A program made the position numbers and the translations under genes. A stretch of 64,000 nucleotides of DNA, from assembly GCA_020137815.1 (NCBI GenBank), contig CM035350.1, positions 5,648,180 through 5,712,179 on the forward strand, in the 5' to 3' direction. The notes beneath the pieces are model-generated. The model had not been told where the DNA came from, searched no databases, and saw nothing but the letters and a program-made list of their open reading frames with translations. How positions within the stretch are numbered: the first letter of the stretch is position 1; the number at the start of each line of letters is the position of its first letter. The DNA comes from Hormiphora californensis. Its lineage: Eukaryota; Ctenophora; Tentaculata; Cydippida; Pleurobrachiidae. Positions 12,335 through 25,730 of the stretch are shown piece after piece.

Positions 12335-13579
12335 ATGTCATTGCTCACCTATAGTGCGGTTTCCACCACCTATCGAAACAGCTGCAGTAGGCTTGCTCAA
12401 CAATGCCCCCTCCAAAGAAATGAATACAATGATTGCAGGACAAATTAAATGAACTTTATAACACGGCAAAATAGGGGTCAACAGGTGCAATTAGCTCGAA
12501 AAAAAGAGTTTTCAACGGTTAGTCGCCCTTTTTCTTTTTTGTCGCCCTTATAGAGGCTGTAAAAATTTAGACAATACCGCCTATAATTCGTAAGTTACTG
12601 AATAGCTGCAGAAATATATATATTTCTGCAGCCATTCATATATGTGGTGCATACTGTATAATGTTTAAAAAATATAATACATATCTGCAAAATTTTTATA
12701 AATCTTGAACCGCCCGTCAAATAATTTTATCATTCAAGAGGTGCACGCTGTCAGAGCATTGGCCTGACCCTATTCAAGAGAGAACTGTGATCAGAGCATT
12801 GGCCTGACAGGGTTCAATACGGCAACATAGATTTGATAGTTCAAGGGCATTGCAAGAGGAGAATCACAGTATACGGCTTACATCCCAATGCATGCCCGCG
12901 TCTAATGAGATGAATTTGATAATGAAGTGGCTTTCACCAGATCAAAACTAGAGACATTGCAGTACCGGCAGATCCATCTACCTCGATCTATAATAAACAC
13001 AGACCACTATTGCTTTTGAACATGTTCCAATCCGATTGGCGCGTGTTAAACTGCACAGATCATCTCAAAAATCCTGATCCTGACTGTCTGGAAGAGCCGA
13101 CCTGTCACGGCCCGATCTGCAACTTATTGAACGCACTGAGAGAATCAAAACGGGGTTAAACTCTCGGAGCGTGCGAGAACAGCAGTCAAAGCATTTGCCG
13201 GACAGGATCCGGACGACCTCAAAGATGGTTTTGTGCATTAAAGATTCCTCACTAGGTAGACAGAGCGTTCAATTCAATCATGACATTACCCCAACATTAT
13301 ACGGGCCGTATAATACGGCATTGCAAAATATCCTTTCTCTCGCTCTCTGTCTCTGTCACCCTCTCTCTCTCACCAAACAAACAAATCTCTCTCATTGAGT
13401 CACGAGCTGCACTTTCATAGTATTTACTAATGAAGTCACGTCTTCAAAAAGCCTGGCGATCTGCCTACTTTTCTACTAGACACTGAGACCCTACAATTAG
13501 TGACCTAGTGAGAGATATGGTGGAGAGAAAGCCGGGAACTCACGGCTATACCGTTTCTGATGAAGTAATTGCGTACAAG

Positions 13580-13655
13580 ACTGTCTGGCGGCGCCAGACC
13601 CCGATTTGATTCTCGACAGCATGCGCTCAGATGGGGTCCGCGGCGCCAAACAGTA
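13580..13655. repeat. Small GC-rich palindromic repeat, copy 1
   Basis: The ends are complementary: gactgtctggcggcgcc on the left and ggggtccgcggcgccaaaca on the right. Related sequence recurs at about 51588-51662 in DAP1 intron 1 and as a short hairpin near 48419-48448, so this looks like a dispersed miniature element. Confidence 0.55.
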
Positions 13656-13960
13656 ACCTTTTTTAGTTACACCAGTCATCTTGTGTTGCTGTTGGTATGC
13701 CCACAGCCCAGGCAAGAAGAATAATATTTTGTCTAGGTTTAATCAATTCCCCTTTCAGGCAAGGAAGGGTAAATTTACGAACTTTTCCCCCTCAACGACA
13801 TACCTTTCACAGCCAGTAGCCCAAGTGGTACTTCGTCTCTGCAGCATCTCAAAACTCAACTGGAAAGAGAATTAATAACTACCGGCGCGGTCATCGTTAA
13901 TTATAATATTCAAGAAAACACGGTGACTTATATATTTGATATCATGGAAACGCACATGTA

Positions 13961-14044
13961 ACAGTCGGACCCCGATTTACCGGGATACTCGGAAAGGGGT
14001 TTGTCCGGTAAATCGGAGTGCCCGGTATATCGGGGTCCGACTGC
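13961..14044. mobile_element. MITE-like element with pogo/Tigger-like ends, copy 1
   Basis: The left end reads acagtcggaccccgatttac and the right end is its near reverse complement, finishing ggggtccgactg. Ends of this CAGTCG..CCCCGATT type are typical of non-autonomous pogo/Tigger (Tc1/mariner) elements. There is no room for a transposase. Confidence 0.6.
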
Positions 14045-14420
14045 ATTGTATACTGGCAATTTAGGCGTACCGCGTATGCCGCAGCACTTTTATAATAGAC
14101 ACATTATATATGTCCTTTTCCCGCTACACCTTGCATACTTACTTGTCTCAGGGGGGGGGGGGTGTCTCAGGAACACGGGAGAAGATCTCCTGCGCTTTGA
14201 TTGGATCAATGAGAAATAGGTTGCCTTAGCTGATTTGCAGAGGCGTCGCATAAACCTGAAAATAGTTGTGTAGACTGTGTTTTTTGTTAAACTGATAATG
14301 TATTCGTTTTCTGATGGGAGAGGGAGCGGAGAGGGAGAGCGAGATCTACACAAGGAATCCAGAGCGGTTACAAGGATAGATAGAAAAAGAGAGCCTTATC
14401 GAGACTTAAAGAGAAACTCT

Positions 14421-14456
<36 letters not shown>

Positions 14457-14789
14457 AGCAAGAGAAAGAGATAGAGAGGGAGAGTGTGTGTGTGTGTGTG
14501 AAAGACAAGACAAGACAAAGCTAAATCGGAGTCCGGAGAATGGAGAGCTTGAACACGGGTGTGTCTGGTTCATTGGTCGGCGTTCTTTGCATTCAGCTAC
14601 AGAAGGACTGACCTTGCTTCTTTTCTAAAATTATTTTCAGTTTTCGTAGTACCTGCTCCGATCTATGCTTTATCCGAGAGATTCTATGACCCTCGATTAC
14701 CGGGACCCCGATTTTAACCTTTCAGCTTTCTTCTAACCTTCCCCAAGTAGCCGGTGAATTGAGATCTGACTGTCATCCTATAACAATAG

Positions 14790-14941
14790 TACAGTCGGCA
14801 GGATAATCTTCCCCGATATAGGAAATTAACTTGTTGAGTACAAAAATTAACAGTATTTGACCCCGATTTAGCGGACACCCCGATTCAACAGACAAAACCT
14901 TTTCTCCCGAGGGTGCCGTTAAATCGGGGTCCGACTGTATA
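14790..14941. mobile_element. MITE-like element with pogo/Tigger-like ends, copy 2
   Basis: It begins tacagtcgg and ends ggggtccgactgta, with TA at each outer edge consistent with a TA target-site duplication. It lies about 90 bp upstream of the receptor start at 15033, so it may sit in that gene's promoter. Confidence 0.6.
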
Positions 14942-15032
14942 TCATAACCTAAAGTAGCTGTAATAGTACAGCTTAACTTGAACACACATTTCTGTTATTT
15001 TCTACCCAAATCTATCCTAAATCTAGTGTTAA

Positions 15033-18000
15033 ATGGCTCGACTGCTTATCTTTCTACTACTGTTCGCGGCAGGATGGACTGATTACACGGACTTTACGTT
15101 CCTGTTGGTTTCCAAGGATGGCCGGGTCTCCGGAGCAGATCACCCTGATATTAACGAGGGTCTCCTCATTGTATCAGCGAACCACAGTGGAGTCCGCGAA
15201 TATGGAACCCTTGATTGGGATACCATTAAGGACCAACCTTACCTTAATCGAAGTTTTGCTGTGGCGTGCGGTCAAATGGGCTTCGCAACTGCGGTGAGTA
15301 TTTTCCCACTGTCAAAGAAGTACCTCGGTAATGAATTAAAGCTCAATGATATTGAGAAGTTCAATCGTTTTTCCCTTTGCTATGGTTTGGAGGTAAACTG
15401 GGATTCGTGTTCGGAGAAAAACATGAACGTAAAAAATACAACTTTCGTCGGTCTCAAGTGTCTTACGCAACAAGAGCTTGTCGGAAAACTCCCAGCCCGG
15501 AAGTTTGGTGCTTCTGGTGATGCGATATTAATACTGGCTCCATTTCTGTCTTTCCTTGAACAAAGCAATCACACTAAAGACCACGTCCCTATTTTTCACC
15601 TCCTTGATTCCCAGTTGCGGTCGACTGATCTTTGTGCCTCTCACAGCATGAAACATTTGTTTGATACCTCTATCAGCAGCCTACTTGTAAAATCTGAGTT
15701 GACCCCAACTGCCTATACCAGTATGCCTACCCTGATCACTGACCTCACCACTAGTGAAGACAACAGCATTCCGCCTTTCTTTGGTGAATCCTTGAAATCA
15801 CTTTTGATTTTCTGTCAGCAAAGTGCTACAAATACTAGATCTACAGATGATATCGATCTATCGTGTCCTGACAATATGCTTATTTCTGGTGTCCATATAT
15901 TTACTCCCGCAATATTCAACGGTACAAAAACATTGTCAATTGCACAAGCTCGCTGCGAATGGTTTACTTCGTGTCAGCTTGAAGAGTTTCGTTCTATGGC
16001 TAACCGATTGCTCAAAATAAACTACACTTGCACCTCCGAATATGGCTTTAGCTTCTTTCTCGACAGTGAGGGCCTTCAAACAGCGGCTGGAGTGGCAGAC
16101 AACTGGGTTAAGGAGGGAAAACTTGGCAAGGGACATCTCGGTTTAAATGTAACATCCAAGGGATCGGTGGTAAGGTCAGGTTACGTTAATCATGATGAAG
16201 ATGGAGCAGAAGAAGTGATGAAGTTGTACCTCTGCAATATGCTGGGTTATCCTTCTGTCGTGGGTTACGAAAAAGGCACTTTTAAGACCAAAATTACCAT
16301 GGATTTCTTTGATTTCCAAGTAACGGTGGGAAACAAGTTTAAGTTGTTTTTAACGAAGACCAAACGACTCAATTCCCACAAACATCGCGTTATCCTGACG
16401 TGTGGTCCAGATGATGATTTCTGGGCGAATGAACTGTCCCTGACTGTAGGGGAAAACACGGCAATGGTTGTTACTCGAAATGAGCAGAAATATCAACTTA
16501 TGGTTGATATTAGGAAATATACCGGCGGCATAGAGAAATATCCAGATCCATATCTGTCGGGTTCCCACCTGCCACTTCGAACTTTGGGTGAGAATCTATG
16601 CCAGAAGTTAGGCTACAAGACTAGCATCTCGATGTCGTATTTCAACACAACTACGAAAGATCGATGCATTGAAATTGGCCCTAAAACGTACGAGTACATG
16701 TCCACCGACTTTCGTGACATGTTCGGATATAATATAGCGGGTATAGGAGTAACACTCCAAAACTGGAAAGTGTATGATTTGGAGAGCCTGTTACATTCTG
16801 GCACAAGTTGTAATAAAGGAATCCCCCCAAGCAGCTTCCATCAGTTCATTTCACTGACATGTTCTCGAAGCAAGTTCCCGGCTCATGAAATCGTCTTGTC
16901 TGCATTAAAAGATGACTTGGAAACCGCTGAAATGTTTTCTTTTTCATTGGTTGGTCGGTACAAAGACAAAGATGGTGAACTATTTTCGGGTCTCGTTTGT
17001 GCGAGTAGTGAGATAACTCCGCAGGTCTTGAATGATGTATGCCAGGATGCTGGTTTTGTAGAATTGTGGTCATACACAACATTGGGCTACAAAGTGGAAG
17101 GTTACACCGACGAGAAGATAGCCCGGTTCAAAGGCAGTGTTTACAGGCAATTCGGTTCGGGCCTGATGGAAATAACAAACCTTACAGCTGGAGAGTTTTC
17201 TAAAGACAAGTGCGGCTTCAACCAAATTATTCAGTTCACATGCCTGGGAGACTTCGATATGACCTTAATGGATTACTACCACAAAGAAAACAAGCTCGAG
17301 CTGCCACGGTATAGGCCCATTCCAGATTCGGAAACAACGGCGCTGATTTGTTTGGATAGCACGATTGGAAAACAGCAGAGAGATCACTACTGTGAAACCA
17401 CCAACTCTGAGAGCTACGATTCAACAGGTAGTACTGATCACGCTTCCCTGAATTCTCTCGCCGCTGACTCTTTGAAAAACCTGGAAGTTGGTCTTAGGGT
17501 CACATGTTCGGATGAGTTAGCTTGCACATGGAAAAAGGAAAAGTGCTCTGCGTTCCTTGTCATTGGCTGTGGTAAGAGAAATGATGATCTGGAATTCTAC
17601 AACACGGCTGTGCTTGTTGGGGTGGACACGATGGAAGTGGATCTAACGACAAACAAAGGGACAGTTGGGATTTCGGTCAGAGAATTCCAACTGTACACTC
17701 GAGAAATACCTCTCGGCCAAGCGTACATGTTGCTCTGGACAAACGATACATCTAATACCATACCTTTCCTGGTGACCACAGCTACAAATGCCTGTCTGCA
17801 GGGAGGTTTCCAGGGAGGTGCCGTTAACGTAAGCCTGAAATCCGGCTGCAACAAATGCTGGCCCGACAACCTTAGCGATGCCCAGTACATCTTTTATGGT
17901 ACGGAAGTACAGATTCAGGAGAAAACATTCAACAGTGAAGACACATTTTCTAACCTCCAACAGCTACAAGTAGTTTGTGGTGGACAGAGATTAGTTCTCT

Positions 18001-21000
18001 TAAATAATGACAAGCTATCCACGGAAGGATACCCAGTGCTGTTTACCTACAATACTGAAACAGGTGTCCTTCAAAACATATATACTGTGTTGCTTAGCAA
18101 CCTGGACGAAGCAGATATGATATGTCGTGCAATAACTGGAGACAACGCTTACTGGTTTTCCGAGACAAGCAACTTTACGAAGGATCTTCTGGATGATCTG
18201 GGCGTTACATCAGCTAAATTCTCGATCGGTCAGGGCAGTTTTGAAAACTGTTTGAATCCCTCGAATGGCATTACGGATTGCAAATTTGTTGCCACCGAAG
18301 CAAATCAGATAAAGAGCGTCTATTTGAAGTGCCGATCAGCAAAAGATACCATGCCCCATGATAAGGTGAACGAATTAGATATCAAAAGTGGAGGATTACT
18401 AAAAATAAAAATTAAAAAAGGAACTTTCTACCACATTTGCGTAGAACATGAATTCTCCTCCAAGATCGTGACGTGGTTTGCAAAGAAAAAAGCGGAAACT
18501 ATAAATGTATATTTGCAAAGCGTGCAGCTAAGGGCAGCTAAAACCTCGACCCCGTCAGTTGGTGTGTGGTGCAGCCAGGTGGTAGATTCCGAAGAACCGA
18601 GTTGTAGATACAAACCATTACCAGGATGCGATGGTCATCACATTGCCGTCAACAAATACGAGCGGGTCAAGCAGATCTGGATGAATGGTAGCATACTCAC
18701 AACATTTAGGGGGCAGGTTTGTGCGGATACATTTGATGACCGCCTAGCGGGGGTATTTTGTTCTATTTTCGGATACGCTAATGCCACAAACTCAGTCAGT
18801 GAGATAGATCTCGAGAACACGAATACTGATGTAGCTCACTTGGTTTGCGAGAATGAATTATGTTACGCTTGGTCAAGAATCCACCGTGTGCAGGAGGGTG
18901 TTGTGAAATTGGAGTGCAGAAACCCGAATGGTGTCAAGTATCAGTTTCTTGATGGCACAGAGAAGTCAGATAAAAAGACGATTTCCGGTGTTTTAGGTGT
19001 CGTCTGGAGGTCCCAAGTGACTATACTCAACATATGGAGAAAGGTAAATCAAAAATATGCCAAAACAATGTGTGGGTCATTAGGATTTAGCTCGAAGCAT
19101 GGATCATTGACGATAGACAGGTCTTTGAAACCCGCGGGAGACAAACTTTTAATAGGGACCTTTTCCAAAAACTGCCCCCTCGGAATGGACAACCAATATT
19201 GTCATCAGGTTCAGGAAATGGACAGTTCATCGGATCACTTCCCCTATAATCTCACATGCTGGTTTAAAATTGAACACTTGACTTTTCTTCGGGAGTATAT
19301 ATGGGTCTTCAAGGGTAGAGTTGATTTCAAAATACGGGCCCAATACGATGTCGTCTACCCCAGTGGAAATGTTCGAGTGGTTGGATCTGTTTCTAAAGTC
19401 GAAGGATCTCAAAATCTGTGCCTTGCGTTTGGCACAACTGGACATATAGACTATAGTGTGAAGGGAGATGCAATCAGTGCAGATAATTTGAAGTGTCTGG
19501 AAGGCGTGAGAAAAGAACACATGGCAGAAGATTGTACATACGATCTCACAAACATTGGTGGCGATTTCGATTACAACATATTCGCTGTTAGAATGCAGAA
19601 ATCATTCAATTGTCTATTGGCTAAAAGATGGCCCAATCTTCAAGACACCGTACTTTTCTATTGGTACACTCATGGCGACGATAACAAAAAAGACCAGTAG
19701 AAAAACAACGCCAGTAAATGATCAAGATGGAAATGGGCTACTCAATAATGCAAGGGTCCAGTTAGGATTTGACGCCGTGGCCGCTAAACAATACTACAAA
19801 TTCCTGCCAGAATATGGTTTTCAGAGCAAAACCGTGTTGAAAAATGCATATTTTAAAGAAAATGGGATGGTTTATAGTCACCATAAGTCTTCGGACGAGT
19901 TTCTCTATGTTGAGTTTTATAATTACCCGAAGGTAGAGGAGAGCTCCCTTTCATATCGTCTCATCGGCGAAGATGGCGCCCACAGTCTTTATGAAGGATT
20001 ACTCCTTGTCTCGTTCAATACGGTGGACAAGGAAGGTCGGGTGAACGAGGTATTTGAAGAAGGCATGGTATGCCAAAAGGAACTCTCAGTTGAATTTCTG
20101 GAGCGTGCATGTGAGAAGATGGGGTTCTCAAAACTACTGTATCGCGGGTCAGCCGCCGGTCATAGCAGTGCAGACAGTTTCAATTTCAATATCGGTATCG
20201 GGTTCAAAGGGGTAGCTTTCCATTACAAAACGGGAAATGGTGAGTGTGTTAACAAATCGGAAGCGATTGTCGTTGAGTGTGGCTTTGATATGGCTCCCCA
20301 CGCTAGCTTTAGCAATCTGACATTCAACTTGGTCGAAGAAATTTATAGTATACCGAGTGATCCGCTCCTATCGTCAGACTGGGTCCCTCCTCGTTACAGA
20401 GACCCAATGGCAGGGTACCTAGTAGCCACGGTCAGTGTCCTGGGGAATATATCCACTGGAATGGTGTGTAGTGAGGGTGTTAGTGAGGCTACAAAAACTG
20501 CTATGTGCTTGAGAATGGGCTTCCACACTTCGGTTTCGTCGAAAGGTGTTCCCATCCCGAACAAGAAAATCTTCCTAAGCAATGTTTCCTACAGCGGATC
20601 CTGGGGCTGGGACTGGGAGGATTGTCCTGAGCGCAGGGCACTTTGGTTGGAATGCGGATTTGATCCTACGCTCTGTAAACCAGCAATGGAGAATGGTTAC
20701 ATGGTGTTCAGTTGCTCACACCAATTCATACCAAACCCTCGAATATACCGGTGTCCCAACTCACTACAAACTTACAGGGTAAGCTACGATGATGATTCTA
20801 ACAAATGTGACTTGTCCTTCACGTCTCTCTGCCCCGATGATCCCAAGTTTTTCCAGATATGTGCACACAAAACTACCAACTGTCGTGCCAATGAAAGGGT
20901 AAAAAAGGACGTAAACTGCAATGATTTCATCTGTCAAACTACAAACTTGCCAGGCATAACTCCAAGCCAAAGTCCCGTACTCGTTAGCGGCTCTCTTGTT

Positions 21001-24000
21001 GAAAAGGGTATGGTTTGTGCAGGAGGCAAGGCATATGTTAACATTAACTGTACAAACTACAACACAACAGATCTTTGTAAAAAAGTGGAGGTGTCGGCAG
21101 ATTCGTGTTACACTGAACCTAGCTTGAAAATACTAAATGCTGATGAAATATGTAATGAAAGATGTTTTTGTCCTTATTGTGATGACGAAATCAACTGTGC
21201 TAAAAAAGGTAATGCACTCCGTTCAAGACCAGCCGATGAAGATGAACAAGTTGATCAACCATTGAAAAGGTCGAATGATAAAGGGTTTACAGTCGATGAA
21301 GAAAAGCCAACGGAAGAATTGGACGATGAAAAAAACCGAAGAAGGCTCACCTACGAAACCAGCCGAGTTGGGAAGTACCTTCAAAGCGGGAAGTCTTAAC
21401 TGTACCAACCCGATGTCCGGGACGTATCGGATTGTCCCAATAAACTGGATTTGTGATGGAGTTTGGGATTGCCGAAATGGTGAAGACGAACCGGAACAAG
21501 GTTGCAACAACCCGTTTGCATCATGTGGATCAGTCAATCTCACTAGCCAAAACCGGTGTGGTCCAGAGCCCCTTGAAAACAGTCTGTTTGGGGAAGTCTG
21601 CCCGGCAATTGAATTCTATAATCATTATGATTGTGAAATTCCCGAAGGCAATTCGTCTTATTATTTGAAAGGTTGCCTATCTAAACATCTAAATCGAACG
21701 TTCAACGTCAACAGGAATATGGTTTGCTCAGATAGAATGGCATGGTGTACAAAAGAATCTATGCGATGACAAAATCGACACTACAGTGTGTTACTCCAAC
21801 CCCTGGTTGCACGATCCACAAACATCAGTTATGCGATGACATTAATGACTGTAACGGTTACGATGAAGAGCTAAACATTATTTGTGGTGAGATGACTGTA
21901 GCTAAATGTGAAAGAAAGTTTGGGAAGCCAGGACAGAAACTCTTAATTCCTTTGGCATGGGTTAAGGACGGTATTGATGACTGCTATGACGCATTCCGAT
22001 GAGGATGGAGGCCCAGAAGATGGATGGGTGGTCTGTACTGATCGTACAAAGACCTCCACTCGATATGTCCATGACGAAGAAGATTGCGATAAACTGAACG
22101 AATTTCGTTGTTACCGGGAAAACACGACACTTGACATGGCGTATGTGTGTGACAGGGTCGGGAGCTGTGCTTCAGAGGTGATGATGTGTGCTGAGTCAAG
22201 GAATATAGCACCAGTTCAAGCAAAGGTTATGGAGACAGTTGGCCCGGGGAAAAGGACAGAGAAGCGTCTGGGACATTGTCTACCTGGACTTGAAAGTATG
22301 CGGAAGGTCTTCCCTCATTTGGGAGACTGTGTTGAAGAACCGTTCCAAGAACCTTTCGATAAACCAGTAGGATGGAGTGACATTAGATCATGTTATATAT
22401 CCGGCCATTGACGATTCTATCTCTTGCAAAGGGGTTTTTGGTGAGGCCTATGTTTACCTGGTATGTCTTGGCCGTTGCAAAAATGAAAGCATTAAATGTC
22501 CTCTAAGATCGCTGGAGGTTGATTCCTGTCCGAACCTTGACAAATCATATGAATCTGTGCTAGCATTAGAAGGCAACGGAACAACCAAAGTTTTCGCTAT
22601 CCCGAGCAACGGAGAAATTAAGTTTGTCAATAACTTCTTTCTCTGTAACGAAACCAAGAACTGCGTCCCGTACTCCCAAGTTTGTAATCTAGTTGACGAC
22701 TGTGGGGACGGAAGTGATGAAAATGAGAACATTTGTACAAATGTGTTCAAGTGCGGCAACGGAGATCATATCCAGATCAACAGCAAATGTGATGGTAAAT
22801 TCGACTGCGAGGACTACTCGGACGAGTGCAACGGACAGTGTTCCGACACCATCATCGAACATTTCGGGTTTCTGATTTTCTCATTTGCCGTCGGTATCTT
22901 GGCCACAGGGGCTAATGGAATCATTATGATAAAGTTCTTCACAACCTTCGGAAAGTCAAAGAACGCATCGGCTATTATGAATCAACTGCTGGTGTTCTTC
23001 ATTTCCATAGGCGATTTTTGCATGGGTCTTTACTTGATATTTATTGGCAGCTACGATGTAAAATATGAGGATGAGTACTGTAATACACAACTTGAATGGC
23101 GTACTGGGATTGAAGTGTTCATTGCTTGGTGTCATAAGCACATTCGGATCCCAGATCTCCCTAATCTCCATGACCTTTCTGAGTCTCTCCCGTGTCATAA
23201 GCCTCAGAAACGTACTTACACCAAGATCATTCAACCGGAAAGGCGGGTATAAAATTGGCCCTCATGACCGTCTTCATCACGCTTGTCTCAATCCTCATAG
23301 CTACTGTTCCCCTTGTTTGATATATTTGAAGATTTCTTCGTCAATGGAGTTTACTATCCCGGTAGCACTATGATAACTGGCGCCCCAGATCGTGAGAAAC
23401 ACGTTGCTATCTTAACAAAGTATTTTCACGAGGAACAAATGGATTCTGATTTCTTTACCTGGTCCAAAATCCGGCAAATTCTCACAAAGGATGTGTTCAT
23501 ATCATATTCCTTCGATGAAAAAACGCCCGCCTCGGTTACAGGCCGGAAACTACATTTCTACGGTAATGCCGGTGTGTGCCTTTTCAAGTTTTTCGTTTCC
23601 AAGGGCGATCCTCAGGAGAAGTTCATCTGGGTCGTTCTGATCATTGACTTTGTCTGTTTCTTCATCATCACCATTTCCTACATTTTCATCCACTTTGTCT
23701 CCGCGAGTTCCGGGAACGGGATTTCAAATGCTGCAACTAGCAAAAGTGGTGCAAAAAAGAAATGCTAAACTTCAACGAAAAGTTTCAATGATCATTCTCA
23801 CAGGATTTCTGCTGCTGGGTGCCACTCATATTCTTCTGCATCTTCCACTACACCGAGGTTATTGATGCAACGTCATGGTACCCCTTCTTCTCTACCTTCA
23901 TCCTTCCCATCAACTCGGTCATAAATCCTCTACTGTATGACTCCACTGTGACAGAGGTGCTTTCCAAGGGTGTATTTTCATTGAGGAAAAAAATGGGGAG

Positions 24001-24461
24001 GCGAGCTGAAGCTTTATCTCGCACAACAATGGTGTCAGGTGACATTGAAATGACCAGGAAGGACGGTAACGAGGCCGGGAATGATCCTGTGGAGCCAATT
24101 AAAGAAGCTTCTCCTGGAAACGATTCTAAGCTACAACTTGAGAACAGTGAAAAGAGAGATGATGAAAAGAGATATGATGCTGAGCTACAAGTCGAGAACA
24201 GTGAAAAGAGAGATGAAAATGATGATGCCGAGAGCGAGTGTGGCACTGTAAGCGATGCCGATAAGGAACATATTTATTCTGATGTAGCAACCAGTGAGCA
24301 TGAGACATTTGATCAAAATGCTGCTGCTGATAGTGTGACAGGTGATGAGAAGGCCATCATAGGCAGAAGAAAGAGAAGACAGTGAGACGGATCATTCCTC
24401 AAGCAATGTCCGAAATGAGATCAGTGCCGACTGTGAAAATATTTATGCTGATGTAGAGTGA
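15033..24461 (+). CDS. SRCR-like/LDLa/7TM receptor, intronless, 3' half frame-disrupted
   Basis: This is a putative cell-surface receptor. It opens with a signal peptide (MARLLIFLLLFAAG). An uninterrupted frame at 15033-19697 (1555 aa) carries repeated Cys-rich modules with SRCR hallmarks, such as CGQMGF, CNMLGY, CQKLGY, CQDAGF, CSIFGY and CGSLGF. More follow after 19700, including CEKMGF and CLRMGF; the last of these has the SRCR ending W.WEDCPERRALWLEC. A Cys-rich, possibly CCP-like segment and several LDLa repeats come next; the clearest two lie at about 22645-22835. Seven TM helices run from about 22860 to 23945, with CWVP in TM6 and NPLLY in TM7, as in class A receptors. The tail has a duplicated LQ.ENSEKRD phrase and two IYxDV motifs, ending at 24459-24461. 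The frame changes at least twelve times between 19686 and about 24380, each time by one extra base, mostly in a homopolymer: near 19686-19691, 21329-21335, 21751-21754, 21800-21803, 21992, 22396, 23125, 23243, 23309-23312, 23753-23758, 23803 and 24370. The 5' half is intact. Assembly insertions are most likely; a decayed gene is the alternative. The ligand is unknown. Confidence 0.75.
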
Positions 24462-24929
24462 TGATTGTAGGTAACGAATCGTTACTAAAGATGATAATTG
24501 ATATATCATGCAGTATATATAAGTAGCAATATCATCTCAGTTCAGTTTAGATCCTGAGTTGAAGTCGTGTGAGGTAAATATGAAAAATCGAAGAGAAAAT
24601 GTAGCTATAGCTCAGCAAGCTGTGCTTTATTTTGATGTTAGGTGACCCATTATAACATTTGACCATGGTTATAACGAGTGTTGTTGGTTTTAAATTCAAT
24701 GAGACTTTCACCACATCATACATGTAGTACAAAACAAATGTACATGATGTGCATGCAGATGTACATTTGTTTGTTCAAATAAATCAGACTCGTTCTTTTT
24801 CACCGCAAGCAGCGAGTTCAGAGTTGACATGTTCCCGGTCTGGATCGGCTCTAACACCGGGCCGAATGCCCGGTGTGAGATTGGGGTGGGATACCCGGGT
24901 TCTTTTTTGTAAGTTGGTCCCTTAGTGGA

Positions 24930-25075
24930 AGCGACTCATCTCACAAATGACAGACTAGTCTGTCGTTCGTGAGATGAGTCTAGACTGCGTAGCATGGAAA
25001 TGGATAGAGTGAGATGACTTTCCATGCTGATAGTAGCATTGCTACACAGTCTGTCATTCGCGTGATGAGTCTCCT
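24930..25075. repeat. Nested inverted repeat
   Basis: At 24930-24980 gactcatctcacaaatgaca faces tgtcgttcgtgagatgagtc around actagt. The same end sequence returns near 25045-25075 (cagtctgtcattcgcgtgat), and tttccatgct/agcatggaaa pair inside. It may be a MITE or a nested pair of them. Confidence 0.6.
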
Positions 25076-25621
25076 CCTCGATTACGTTTGCCTTCGGCCC
25101 GGTGTGAGAACAGACAGAAGGGGAACACGTCAAGGGGGGGGGGGGGTGATTGGTTCTATCTAAGCAGTTAGAGGGGCTCAGTGTGGAATTTCCACTGGAA
25201 ATCAAAACTGCGGACAAAATTCGGGGGGGGGGGGGGGGGGTGAACAAACACCATACCTTGTCTAGTCCCACTTCCAATTTTGTGGTTGATTCGGGTGACA
25301 ATTGATAGGTCCTTCCACAATCCGCCTGGCGATTGCAGTTCAGGGAATAAATGGCATTTCAGCAAGCATAAAAATCAGCGAGTAACTTGGACAACAGATC
25401 CTCTTGCGGAATTGTTAGAAACATGCTAGGCAGCGGGCTATAAAATGAAGTAAGGATGGATGATCGGGCATGGGAGTTGAGCGGGGTTGATTGGACAGAG
25501 ATTTTAGGGTTGTTGTTGGGGTGGGTGATGGATCGGGAGGGTGGATCTTGGTACATTGCTATAGCAAGCAGTCAGCAGTTGGAGGGTGGTTATTCTTTAG
25601 AAACTAACTGTCACTATGATA

Positions 25622-25625
25622 GTTC

Positions 25626-25699
<74 letters not shown>

Positions 25700-25730
25700 G
25701 AGAGAGAGACATATAGAGAGAGAGAGAGAT
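25622..25730. repeat. (GA)n microsatellite
   Basis: A GA dinucleotide array with a few ATA interruptions near its 3' end. Confidence 0.9.
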
